From Henckelia pumila (taxonomy: Eukaryota; Streptophyta; Magnoliopsida; Lamiales; Gesneriaceae): a stretch of 64,000 nt of DNA. The stretch spans positions 83,041,442 through 83,105,441 of the forward strand of contig NC_133122.1 in the NCBI RefSeq assembly GCF_033568475.1, in the 5' to 3' direction. The stretch's first letter is position 1; the number at the start of each line of letters is the position of its first letter. Below are positions 47,400-56,641 of this stretch, piece after piece. The notes below the pieces were generated by a model, which was not told the DNA's origin, did not search any database, and saw only the letters and a list, made by a program, of their open reading frames with translations. Made by a program: the position numbers and the translations under genes.

Positions 47400-47720
47400 C
47401 TTCTTCTCTCCCTCTCTTAGGGTTTCACTTCCTCCCTACGCAAATTCCGCTTTCCTCTCATATCCTCCGCTATATTATCCAGAAATCGAAGCTGAAATTA
47501 AATCGCGGGAGAAGATGCGCACAACAGCAGATCTGGATAGGGATCGGTTCTAGCAAAAATGAGCATAAAATGGTGACTCACGGTTCAAATCGAAGCTACT
47601 GATCTTAGGAACAAAACCCCTCAAACCGTTCGAGATTTCGGTGGTAGACGGAGGAGACAACATTCAAAGGTTGAGGGTTTGAGAGAAAGGCGAGAATGAA
47701 AGTTAGCGGTTTGGGGTAAG
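47400..47720 (-). promoter_or_regulatory. captured 5' UTR/promoter region upstream of the CCDC25-like exon
   Basis: GC-richer than its surroundings, with CT-rich and 'aaaccctaa' words typical of plant 5' UTRs. Assignment is by position only. Confidence 0.4.
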
Positions 47721-47794
47721 TGTTTCCCTCTTTTTTCTTTTTCTCACACGTTTATATACTAATTTTTTTTTAAAAAAACAAACAATAAAGATTA

Positions 47795-48025
47795 AAAGAC
47801 AAAAAAAGTTGTCAAAACTGTTGTCGTATCTATTCAAAACCCGCTAACAGACAACATTTTTTGAAATTGTTGTCTTATACCGCCAAAAAACAACATTTTT
47901 TTAAATATTGTTGTTTTTTTATTAGAAAAACGACCAAAGACAACAGTTTTAATTAAAATTGTTGTTATAACGTAAAAGACAACAGCTTTTGGATAAAACT
48001 GTTGTTGTTTGAGTGTTGTTAATAA
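47795..48025. repeat. right subterminal repeats of the CACTA element
   Basis: Facing GACAACA / TGTTGT motifs, such as agacaacattttttgaaattgttgtc (about 47,850-47,875), in the same style as the left end. Confidence 0.85.
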
Positions 48026-48045
48026 GAGTTTTTCTTGTAGTGCGT

Positions 48046-48375
48046 GTCCGTGATCTCCAGGAATGTCCTCAGATGCAGATGAGGATCTGCAGTGGCACCT
48101 CTATTAAATTGGTTCTGTTGTACCATGTTGATTAGTGCAGGCTTTAGCTCAAAATTATTAGCATTGATAGTCCAACGAGCTATGCTGGAACAGTGGGCAT
48201 GGATCAGTGGTTTGAAGTTATCTCTGATTGGAACCAAGGGTAGCGCTTGTTCATTGTCCTCATTGTTCTCAGCCATTGCCTTAAGTTCCTCTCTTCTTTT
48301 CTTCCTTAAGGCTCTTATGGTTCTTTCGATCTCAGGATCAAAAGGCAGAGAATCAAGGCTATGAGTTCTTTGCAT
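48046..48375 (-). pseudogene. Athila-like gag, N-terminal part
   Basis: 110 codons from ATG at 48,375: a basic Arg/Lys-rich start (IRALRKKRREELKAMAEN), then VPIRDNFKPLIHAHCSSIAR, INANNFELKPALINMVQQNQ, DPHLHLRTFLEITDT. The 'NANNFELKPALI.MVQQNQ' block is an Athila gag signature. It is open up to the CACTA right end and continues at 42,984. This half has no stop, unlike the C-terminal part. Confidence 0.92.
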
Positions 48376-48511
48376 AAACTGAAAAACAAAGAAAAACGAC
48401 TCAGTGACTATTAAAAAATTTAAAACACCTCTAAATTAAAATCCATAATAATTGGTAACAATATTGATATTAACTCAAATAAAATACTCTCCGAAAATGG
48501 CACCAAAAACT
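48376..48511 (-). other. Athila leader with ggcacc/PBS-side motif
   Basis: Minus-strand 'caagtttttggtgccatttt' adjoins the LTR. It corresponds to the ttttggcgccgttgcc leader of this lineage with two changes. Confidence 0.7.
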
Positions 48512-49458
48512 TGTATCAATTTTTATTACTCGCAAGTGCACGAAGTCAATTTTTAATAAAAATTGAGTAGAGTATCGTTCCCACAAATAGTATGTATTCA
48601 AAGTTATACTAATGATTGTAATTAAAATGTCAAGACTTTATCTAGAAAATTCAAAAAATCATATTCTTTCATACTTAAATAAATTAACTAGAAGAACTAG
48701 CAAGCAAACACACACAATTGAGAGTTATCAATAAGAGAAAATTATCTAGAAGTTTGATTTCACTTAGTTTCCACGATTACTACTTCTATCTAATTTATGT
48801 TCATGAATTTCACTCATTTAATAGCCAAGAATACTTACTTAATTTTATTTCTATTTTTCAAGTAACAAATATAATGTATCAATTAAGTTTTGATCTCAAT
48901 ATTCCTATTAAAAATCTAGACTTAACAATATAATGAAAACGATGTTCTTACTTAAGATCTGTTGTCGTTATATGCCTCCCAAACTATATAAACATTCAAC
49001 AGTGTGTTTCTTGTGATCTTAATTCAAATCCCCTCTCCTGAGTGATAGGATCATAATTAATTCATTCAATTCATGGTAGTAAAGTGAAAACATTAAAATC
49101 TAAAAAACACAATTAAACCTGAGGAATTCAATCACATAAATCAAAGAATCATAGAAATCGTTTCAACTAAGCTACATCATCCCTCTAGAATCAAAAAGTT
49201 ATTTCATGATAAGAAACAAAAACCAAACATGTTCATGAGTCTAGACATCAATTTGCAAAATTTAAAGGAAAAGAGAAGAAAAAACAAAGCCGAAGTTGCG
49301 TCTCTCTCCCCAGATTCAGCGTTCTTCGTCTTCGCAATCGATCCTTTCTTCCAATCATGTGCTTCGCGTATGTGAATTCTCTCGAATTTAAATTCTCTCT
49401 CTGTGATTTGCTCTTGTGTGTGACGTGTTGTGTCCCTTCTCTAGGTCATAATATAAAT

Positions 49459-49472
49459 CTTTTATATATTCT
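49459..49472 (-). promoter_or_regulatory. TATA-like box of the Athila LTR (minus strand)
   Basis: Minus-strand gaatatataaaag, about 90 bp downstream of the palindrome array. The context downstream is similar to that of the LTR at 5,705. Confidence 0.5.
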
Positions 49473-49554
49473 TTAAGTCCGACAAATAAAGCCCAACAAT
49501 CCTAGTTTCATCAAATAGAAACTCATTTATTTCCCTATTTTTTGTTGGGACACA

Positions 49555-49745
49555 CCTAGGCTCTAAGATGTGGCGCTTAGGCGCTTCCCTTCTTCAGTCA
49601 TCGGCGCCTAGGCGCTAAGATGTAGTGCCTACGTGTTGCACTCACGCATCTTCCCCTCTATCTAGGTGCTTAGGCACCCCAAAATTGTGCCTAGGCACTA
49701 CTGCTTCGAGTCTTCCACCCATTTAGGCGCTTAGGCGGTACTTAG
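49555..49745 (-). repeat. GCGCCTAGGCGC-type palindrome array
   Basis: Perfect 12-bp palindromes GCGCCTAGGCGC (49,604-49,615) and GTGCCTAGGCAC (49,687-49,698). The second differs from the first by a paired C/G to T/A change. Several half-sites ttaggcgctt lie around them. Confidence 0.85.
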
Positions 49746-49950
49746 GCTCTTCCTTTTTGCTCAAAAGTCATACTCTCGTTTCTATTCAGCCGCCTTGTAT
49801 CATCAACACTCATTTTTCATGCAATTCATATCTTTTGTCAACTTCCTGCATATCATAAAAACAACACCAAAACACGCATAAAATCACTCAATTTATAACA
49901 AAATCCAAGACAAAGCATTTAACATTTAAGTGCATAAATTGCACTTATCA

Positions 49951-51114
49951 ATAATTCACTTTTCTGCTTGTGAAAAATATGCCTCTAAATTTTTTGAAGA
50001 ATCAAAAGCTTATCTCGTTTTATAAAAAATGCAGTAGACTGCTGAAATAGTGCGGAAGCAATCCACATCACTTTATGAAACAAAAAGCAGTAGAAAGTTA
50101 AAATGGCACATACAACACTTGTTTCTGGAAGTTCGAATGACCAAATCCCTTCTACGTCTCCCCCTTTCTTCTTTTTCAGAAAGTATCACTAGAAAACTTT
50201 GACTAGTATAATTTTGTTCAAACCTACTTAAATAGGTCTTAGCATTGCCTGCTGAAACTCTTAACAACATCTCAGTACAATTAAAATAGTAGTAAGTTTT
50301 CTCGGAAAAACTCTTTATGCATATTACAATTACTTCACACTGAACAATTGATAAGACAATGGGTGAGTGTGTAAAGCAGTAGCACGATCGATCGTCTGAA
50401 TCTGATGTAAGTTTTTCTTGTTTGCTGGGTGTTTGAGACTTATGATGAGCTTGAGTTACTTGAGTCTTTGAAAGATGATTTCACAAAAATGATATTTAGA
50501 ATGCGAGAAGAAGGATTTGTATCGTCTTGACGTCCTTTATATAGAGATTATCCAACGTCCGAAAAAGAACGACTCTATTATTTGTTAAGTGTATCTGTAC
50601 GACAAATAGCATTTTTTAGTTGTTTTAGAAATAGTAACATACATTAAATGGTTTTGTACGATCCAATAAATGAATTGTACCAAAAAATAGAATGGTCTCA
50701 TAAATAGGGACATTCTTTGAAATACAGTAACATTAGAGTATACAATGCAATCTACTGATTTTATGATCATAAGGGTTTTCTACTTTTATGACAATAGCTG
50801 AGAAGGTTAACAAATATTGTTGCATCTGTTTTAGGATAAAACAACATGATCTGCTGAAATTCTCGTTTAGCTATTTTATGATAGTCTACTGGAATACTTC
50901 CTAAAAGCAGCAAAGGTTTACCGGTATATTTGTTCTACTGATTTTCATTAGATGAGAGTCCACTGATTTTCTTAAGATATAAAATGTAGCTCATCACAAA
51001 AAACTAAAGAGGCCGCCTAACAACGTAAACGAATTCGAATCACTTCAGCTAATGTCGCCTCTTCTATCTCTTGGTAGTAACTAGTATGTTCCCACCGAAG
51101 TTACGTTTGATGTC
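49951..51114 (-). other. LTR-like sequence, probably reverse copia (SIRE-like)
   Basis: No gene. On the minus strand 'atctctatataaagg' (TATA at about 50,535-50,546) and repeated words such as 'aatcagtgga'/'aatcagtaga' recall SIRE-type LTRs. I cannot place both ends. The minus frames at 50,073 and 50,585 are not credible genes. Confidence 0.35.
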
Positions 51115-51740
51115 TGTTGAGATTAATCACCAATACCAATTCTTTGAATCTCAGAAACACACCCTCAAGAAATGTGACAATTGACAGAACAATATATGAA
51201 CAAAAAAGAACACTCAAAAGCAATTTGCGTGGTTCGACTCACTTCGAGTCTACATCCATGGGAGAAATGATAATCACTTTATTGATCAAGACAAGTATTC
51301 AAATACAAAGCTTGCGATCCCAAAATCAGTCATAGAATATAACCAGAAGAGAACTTAGAGAGATTCCCAGCCTTTGTGATTTCTTCTTTTGGATTTCCTT
51401 TGTATTCTTGATATTGATTGCTATCCGATGCTCCCTCAATGAACCCTTCCTTAGAGTATTTATACCAGCTCTTTTACAGCTATACTTCCAAGATTAAAGT
51501 CCTCCCACTCAAGATAAGATCCAGCTGACTTTCAAGCTCAATAATAAATAACCAACTCTAACTGTTAAAACTATTATCGGTTATTTATTTCTCTTAGTGC
51601 TTCCAGCTAAGCCTTTTTGATTAGTCATTATCTAACTTTGAGAGACACATCTAACAGTGTCTCAAAGGCCGAAGAAACCTTTGATTTGTTTTCCATAAAA
51701 TAAATATTAACGGAAAATACTATTAATTAAATTAGGCAAA
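51115..51740 (-). mobile_element. putative copia LTR, reverse
   Basis: Begins (plus strand) tgttgagattaatcaccaa and contains 'gcgtggttcgactcacttcg', a stretch common in the R-U5 of plant copia LTRs, and a minus-strand TATA (ggtataaatactc, about 51,456-51,466). The far end is uncertain and no internal region follows, so it may be a solo LTR. Confidence 0.45.
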
Positions 51741-52366
51741 CCAGATAGATAAGAAGGACAAAAAGCTTGATAGAAACACACAACTCAGTTCCAAAACACT
51801 TCGCAGCAAATCTGCAGAATTCAATCAATAGCTTCAATTTTATTCTTGGTTTTTATGCTCATATTTTTCAGTTTTTAGACTTACATTTTCCAATTTATAT
51901 ATATATATATTCGCACTCTATTGTCGAATTTCTAGCTTTTGCTGTCATTTGTAACACGTATGAACAATATTTCATTCGTTAACGGAGGAGTTAATTTCGA
52001 TTATCATTATTGAATTTTTTTTCTTTGTTTTTATCAGTCATTTATATATAGATTTGTTTTTTTAATATAGTTTTCGACGCTTAAACGTCGATCCAAGACT
52101 CACATTTCTGAAGTTGTATTTTTTTTTGCATTTTATTTATATTTTGGCATTATTGTGTCAGGCACACCAACAATTTAAACTAGTCACCAAAACACACGCA
52201 CTGTGGGTATGTGAAATTTTTATTTTTTTAGCTAAAACTATACACAATTTTTAAAATTTTAACATGTTGTAAAAATTTAATCGATTATGCACTTTTTTGG
52301 GATAAAAATATATTTTGAAAGTGGGGTAGCTAATTGAGTAAAATTGATTTTGATACGCGAACTATA
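51741..52366. other. AT-rich flank, no gene seen
   Basis: Contains a short (TA)n run at about 51,896-51,910. It is the target into which the element at 52,372 inserted. Confidence 0.45.
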
Positions 52367-53239
52367 GATAATGTAAGGTCCAAAAAGCCTGCTAGCTTAA
52401 TCATGATAAATTAATTAAATTATATGATTTAGTTCATGTTATTTTAGAAAATTTAATTGTTATGTTTAATTATATGATTTATTTTAATGCCTGAAATTTT
52501 ATGTTATGTGATGTTATTTTAAAGTTTTCAAGTTTGATATTTAATTCTGGGCTGTAGGGACGAAGCTAGCCTTCGAGCGAGTTAAGAAAAATATTTTATT
52601 TAATTAAGTCTAAGTTGATGCTGTGTGTTTTTTATTGGGAGATTTAAAGTTTTTAAAACTTTTAATTTTAACTAATGAGCCGATTAGTTCAAGCCCATTA
52701 GTCACAAAATATTTTAAGCGTTCAAAATTTTGTTTTTATTTCTCATTAAAACGCTTTCTCTTCTCCCAAATCTCTTTTCTCACGTTTCAAATGATGCATC
52801 CAAGGCAAGGGTTGTTCTTCTCGAGACTAGATCGTCCTTCCGTCCAGGTTAAATCCAAGCAATCGTTTCAGGCAAGTTTTCACTGTTTTGAAACTCATTC
52901 AAGAGTATAAGTATTTTCAAGGTAAGTCCTATGCGATTGATTGTTGATGTATGCATGTTTTCTTGAAAATTCATGAGTGTGTTTCTTAATTGTGATACGT
53001 GAAGTATTCCTGATGTTTTCGGTTCAAGTTTATTGAGATTTAAATTATTTGAAGTCAAGAAATCAGAATTTTGGTTGAAAAGTTGAAGGAGGATTTTTGG
53101 TTCAAATCTTTGAATGGTTGGGTTGTTTCAGGTTCGAATATTCTGAAGTTTTATTTGTGTTGAATGGTATTTGTGATGGAAAAATGTTCCAAAATATTTT
53201 AGGATTGAAAAAGGGTCGAAAAAGTATGAAAAAAAAAGG

Positions 53240-53390
53240 CGGAGTCACGCCCTGCGCGCAACGTCCTGCTCGTGCAGGACGTCGCTGCAGCGCGGGGGCA
53301 CTGCTGGTGGCCGTGCGAGGGCGCCCATTTGAGGAAGCGCCCGCACTGTCCGCCAAAGTGGCACCCTCGCGCAGCAGGTTCGAAATTCCA
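53240..53390 (+). repeat. GC-rich palindrome patch in LTR
   Basis: Includes acgtcctgc-tcgt-gcaggacgt and several gcgc/cgcg words in an AT-rich LTR. The partner LTR has a diverged, shorter version at 62,710-62,810. Confidence 0.7.
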
Positions 53391-53649
53391 ACCCCAAAAT
53401 TTATGTTTTTGGTTCCTAAAAATGATGTTTATAATATTTTAATATATTTTAATTATTTTAATAATGTTTATGAAGAAGTTTCGAGTTTTCGATGTCCGGG
53501 TCGGGCGAAATGCCTCACGTGAACCGATTATATTATGTAATGCATGTTTACGTCTTCAACCTTCATGAACACTATTTTTTCATGAAAATCATGAAATGTT
53601 AAAAATTATTTTATGCACGAATGTTTCTCTCATTAGTTTATGTATGGAC

Positions 53650-53930
53650 GGTATTCGTTGTGCATATCAACCAAAATCAGTATGGACGGTAAAGAAATAG
53701 ATGGTACGCATACTATATGGATGGTAAAGAAATAGATGGTACGCATACTAGTCAAGGCAATATGGACAGTATGAAAGAGCGCATATTGGCCAAGGCCAGT
53801 ATGGATGGTATGAAAAAGAGCATATTGGCCAAGACTAGTATGGACGGTACAAAGATGGTGCACCTATTAGCTAAGGATAGTATGGAATGTATTCAATGCG
53901 CATATTGGTCAAGGATAGTAGGGAAGATAC
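53650..53930 (+). repeat. ~39-bp tandem array in LTR
   Basis: About six degenerate units of 'agtatggacggtatgaaag' + 'agcgcatattggccaaggcc'. The partner array is at about 63,140-63,395. The unit length is near a multiple of three, which keeps a frame open through the array; this does not indicate a gene. Confidence 0.85.
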
Positions 53931-54106
53931 ATATTTATGCTTGATGTTCAAAGACAGTGATCACGGGATCCCCAAGTGCTCATATGATATGATTACCATA
54001 TTTACATGTATCTAGTCACACGGAAATGATAAGTTTTATGTTACGTTCATTTATGGCAGTGTATTGCGTTCAAGTTTTTCCATATGAATTTATATGAATT
54101 TTCTTG

Positions 54107-54145
54107 CTGAGTCTTTAGACTCACTATACTTTAATGGTGCAGGTA
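54107..54145 (+). promoter_or_regulatory. conserved LTR module: GAGTC palindrome plus acceptor-like block
   Basis: tgctgagtctttagactcac, then 'aatggtgcaggt'. The same layout lies in the family-A LTRs at 1,755 and 59,271. Confidence 0.5.
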
Positions 54146-54481
54146 ATGATGCTATCGATGAATTTATTGATGAGTATGGAGTCAGGGCATGAAGAGGAGC
54201 AGACGGTCGTGTCGGCAAGAGATGCATGAGCGCCTTGTTAAGAAAATAGTTTTATTATGCACAATATTTTGTTTTGATGAGATGAAAATCAATTTCAACA
54301 TTTTCTTTTGATGTCCATGATTGACAAAGTTTGAAGAATTTGATTCTCGTTATTTATGTTGCACTTTTAAATTATTTTATTTTATGAAGAGGATATTACT
54401 TCCACAATTTTTTCTTCTGCAATGTTTTAAGTATGAATGTTTGAGTAACATTTCAAGAAGAAATTTTGGTACGTTATATCT

Positions 54482-54494
54482 TGGTATCAGAGCC
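54482..54494 (+). promoter_or_regulatory. primer binding site (initiator Met-tRNA)
   Basis: tggtatcagagcc, three bases after the 5' LTR; an exact tRNA-Met match for the first 12 bases. Confidence 0.9.
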
Positions 54495-54776
54495 AATTTT
54501 GCTCTGAGAGTTAGCGCACACATGCATACTCTCCTTGACTTGAATGCTTTGTCTTTATGTCTGTTAGTTTTATACTATTGATTGACTTTGATGAATGAAA
54601 GTATGTTAGAATTACGAGTTACGCATGTTGAAAGTATAATTATTATGTTTAAAAAAATGTGATTGATTATGTGGACAATGTTGGACATCATAAACTATGA
54701 CAACTCGGAGAAGCCAGGCCAATAGACCAACGACCCAAACAATCAGGGTAATCAGAATAACCAGAACAACCAATTC

Positions 54777-55817
54777 TTGGCGGGACTAGCCACTTTGTTG
54801 CAGGAGCATAGTTGTACTAAGGGGAATCAGATTCAACAGTTGATTCAGGCACAGGCCGCCAATGTGGGGAATAATCGCACGGGAGTGGTTAGGAACCCGA
54901 TTTACAAGCAGTTCATGGAGTCGGGGCCAACTGAGTTCAAAGGAGATTCAGACCCCATAGTGGCCGAGGAGTGGGTGCAATATTTGGAGACTATCTTTGA
55001 ATTTATGCAACTGACTGACGCGGATCGAGTGACATGTGCAACTTTCATGTTCAGGGATGATGCCCGTGTCTGGTGTAAAGGAGCTAAGTCTGCTGTGAAC
55101 TGGACCACATTGAATTGGAATGGGTTCAAGTACATCTTCTATGGTAAATACTTCACGGTGAGTACTAGAACCAGACTTTCCAGAGAATTTTTGGAGCTGC
55201 GGCAGGGAAGCTTGACCATTGCCGAGTATGTCAAGAATTTTGAGAGAGGGCGGTACTTTGTGCTCATGATTGCGAATGACCTAGCGGGGGAATTGAAGAA
55301 TTTTATGGAGGGTCTGAATGCCTCTATCCTTAGAATAAGTGGGGCAGCCACTAATCGTGCAGCAGTTGATGAGGACATGCTATCAGAGAAGGATAGAAAT
55401 GACATAACTAAGGAGTCGCAGGCGAAGAGGATGAATTATGAAGGCCGTGATCAGCAAGGGCCTAATTGGAAGAGATCGTATCAGGCTCCAACACAGAACG
55501 AACCACAATAGCAGTTGCAACCTCGACCTCAAGGGCCGAGACCCCTGGTAATTAATGCTCTGAAAGCCGCAAACGGATCATCCTGTCAGAAGTGTGGAAG
55601 ATCCCACACAGGCCAATGCATGTTGGGAATCTGTAATAAGAAAGGGCATTATATGAAAGATTGCCCACTGTACAAGGAGCCCAACCCAGGACGGGTGTTT
55701 GCTATGATGCAGGAGCAGGCGGATCCGAACTCAACGATTGTTACAGCTATGATCGCTATCGCTGGTTTTCCTGCTCATCTACTGAATAATGCGGGTGCTA
55801 CACATTTGTATCGGTGA
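54777..55817 (+). pseudogene. gypsy gag and N-terminus of protease
   Basis: A frame open from at least 54,725 through TAG at 55,509, then again from 55,512 to TGA at 55,815. Gag-core motifs: FMESGPTEFKGDSDPIVAEE, WVQYLETIFEFMQLTD, ATFMFRDDARVWCKGAKSAV, RLSREFLELRQGSLTIAEYV and FMEGLNASI. First zinc knuckle CQKCGRSHTGQC is intact. The second is damaged (CMLGICNKKGHYMKDC, with the Cys spacing altered). Protease starts at about 55,740, but its active site reads LLNNAGATH where LIDTGATH is expected, so the catalytic Asp is gone. The reverse solo LTR cuts the protease frame at 55,876. Apart from one TAG, gag is better kept than any pol in the window. Confidence 0.9.
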
Positions 55818-55983
55818 GTTTTGTTGCTAAGTTGGTGGTAGTGCCAGATATTCTGGTTTCGAGTTATAGGGTGTCTGTGAGACCTCGGCTCTAAACAACT
55901 AATATCGGATTAAATAACAATTAAGCATACAAGATCCAAGATACAAAGCAATAAAATAATTTATTTTTTTTTTTGAATAATTC

Positions 55984-56167
55984 CTCGCTCGATCGGTAAG
56001 ATTCAACCGATCGATCGAGACAAAAAGTTTCAACTCTCTGCCCGAGTACAAACCCCGCACCGCTCGATCTGTCAAAAACCACCGATCGAGCGGTCACCCT
56101 GAATTCAAAACAGAGACAAGGCAAATTGTCCCTCGATCGATCGGTCAATCTTACCGATCGATCGATG
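55984..56167 (-). repeat. three CGATCG-type hairpins
   Basis: At about 55,984-56,019, 56,060-56,093 and 56,132-56,167. Arms include gatcggt/accgatc, cgctcgatc/gatcgagcg and atcgatcggt/accgatcgat. Same array as at 26,936, with different arm bases that still pair. Confidence 0.9.
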
Positions 56168-56641
56168 ACAGTACAGAAGAAAAAATACGGAAAAACTTGA
56201 TACAACTCAAATCCAAAACCTTCAAATCATAATCATGCATTACAATCACAATCTTTTCAAATGATACATGAAGTTCTACAGTTGATCAATTGCTCAGAAT
56301 GATAGAACATACATCGGTTCTAGTTATTACAATCTGAATACAAACATAATAAGTTCGAGTTCTAACATGCATCAAATATTAAACTAGAAAAACATGCTGA
56401 TTCGACTTCTAAACCGAGTCCCACTACTAACTCTCCCTCTTGATTCTAACCAGGTCTTCACTGACTTGATCCTGCCCCACCTGTTGCCAATTACACATAC
56501 AAAACAATGCAACAGCCGGATAACTCCGGTGAGAATGATATTCCTAGTAAAAGAAATATAACAAGTAATAAAAGTAATATATCAACAACATGCTTTCAAG
56601 ACAACATAATCAAATCAAAATGAATGATATGCATGTCTTTA

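Larger units (their letters stand above)
42985..48042. mobile_element. non-autonomous CACTA transposon carrying host gene fragments (Pack-CACTA)
   Basis: Perfect 17-bp terminal inverted repeats CACTACAAGAAAAACTC (42,985-43,001 and the complement at 48,026-48,042). The flanking 3-bp duplication is CGT (42,982-42,984 and 48,043-48,045), the size typical of CACTA elements. Subterminal regions are packed with GACAACA/TGTTGTC motifs in both orientations. Removing the element and one CGT rejoins the Athila gag (FLEITDT / ...RLRLFSFSLRDQ). I find no TNP-type transposase. The interior holds exons of DNA polymerase lambda, an exon of a CCDC25-like gene and unrecognised exon-like stretches. Confidence 0.93.
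48512..49950 (-). mobile_element. 5' LTR of the reverse Athila-like element
   Basis: Minus-strand start TGATAAGTGCAATTT (49,950) and end AAAAATTGATACA (48,512), 1,439 bp. It shares terminal blocks with 5,705, 8,531 and 4,020 but differs in the middle. It contains a TATA-like box at 49,461 and a GGCGCC palindrome array. The 3' LTR is missing. Confidence 0.88.
52372..54478 (+). mobile_element. 5' LTR of the gag-only gypsy element
   Basis: Starts TGTAAGGTCC and ends GTACGTTATA (the partner ends GGGACGTTACA). I count 13 differences from the 3' LTR in the first ~130 bp. It contains a GC-rich palindrome patch, a 39-bp tandem array and the GAGTC palindrome module. Frames inside (53,097-53,522; 53,717-53,944) are LTR shadows. 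Confidence 0.92.

Noticed and set aside
53097..53522. 141-codon plus frame and its 99-codon counterpart at 62,570-62,869
   Set aside because: Inside the LTR pair; the two predicted products diverge by frameshifts over the GC patch, so there is no coding constraint.
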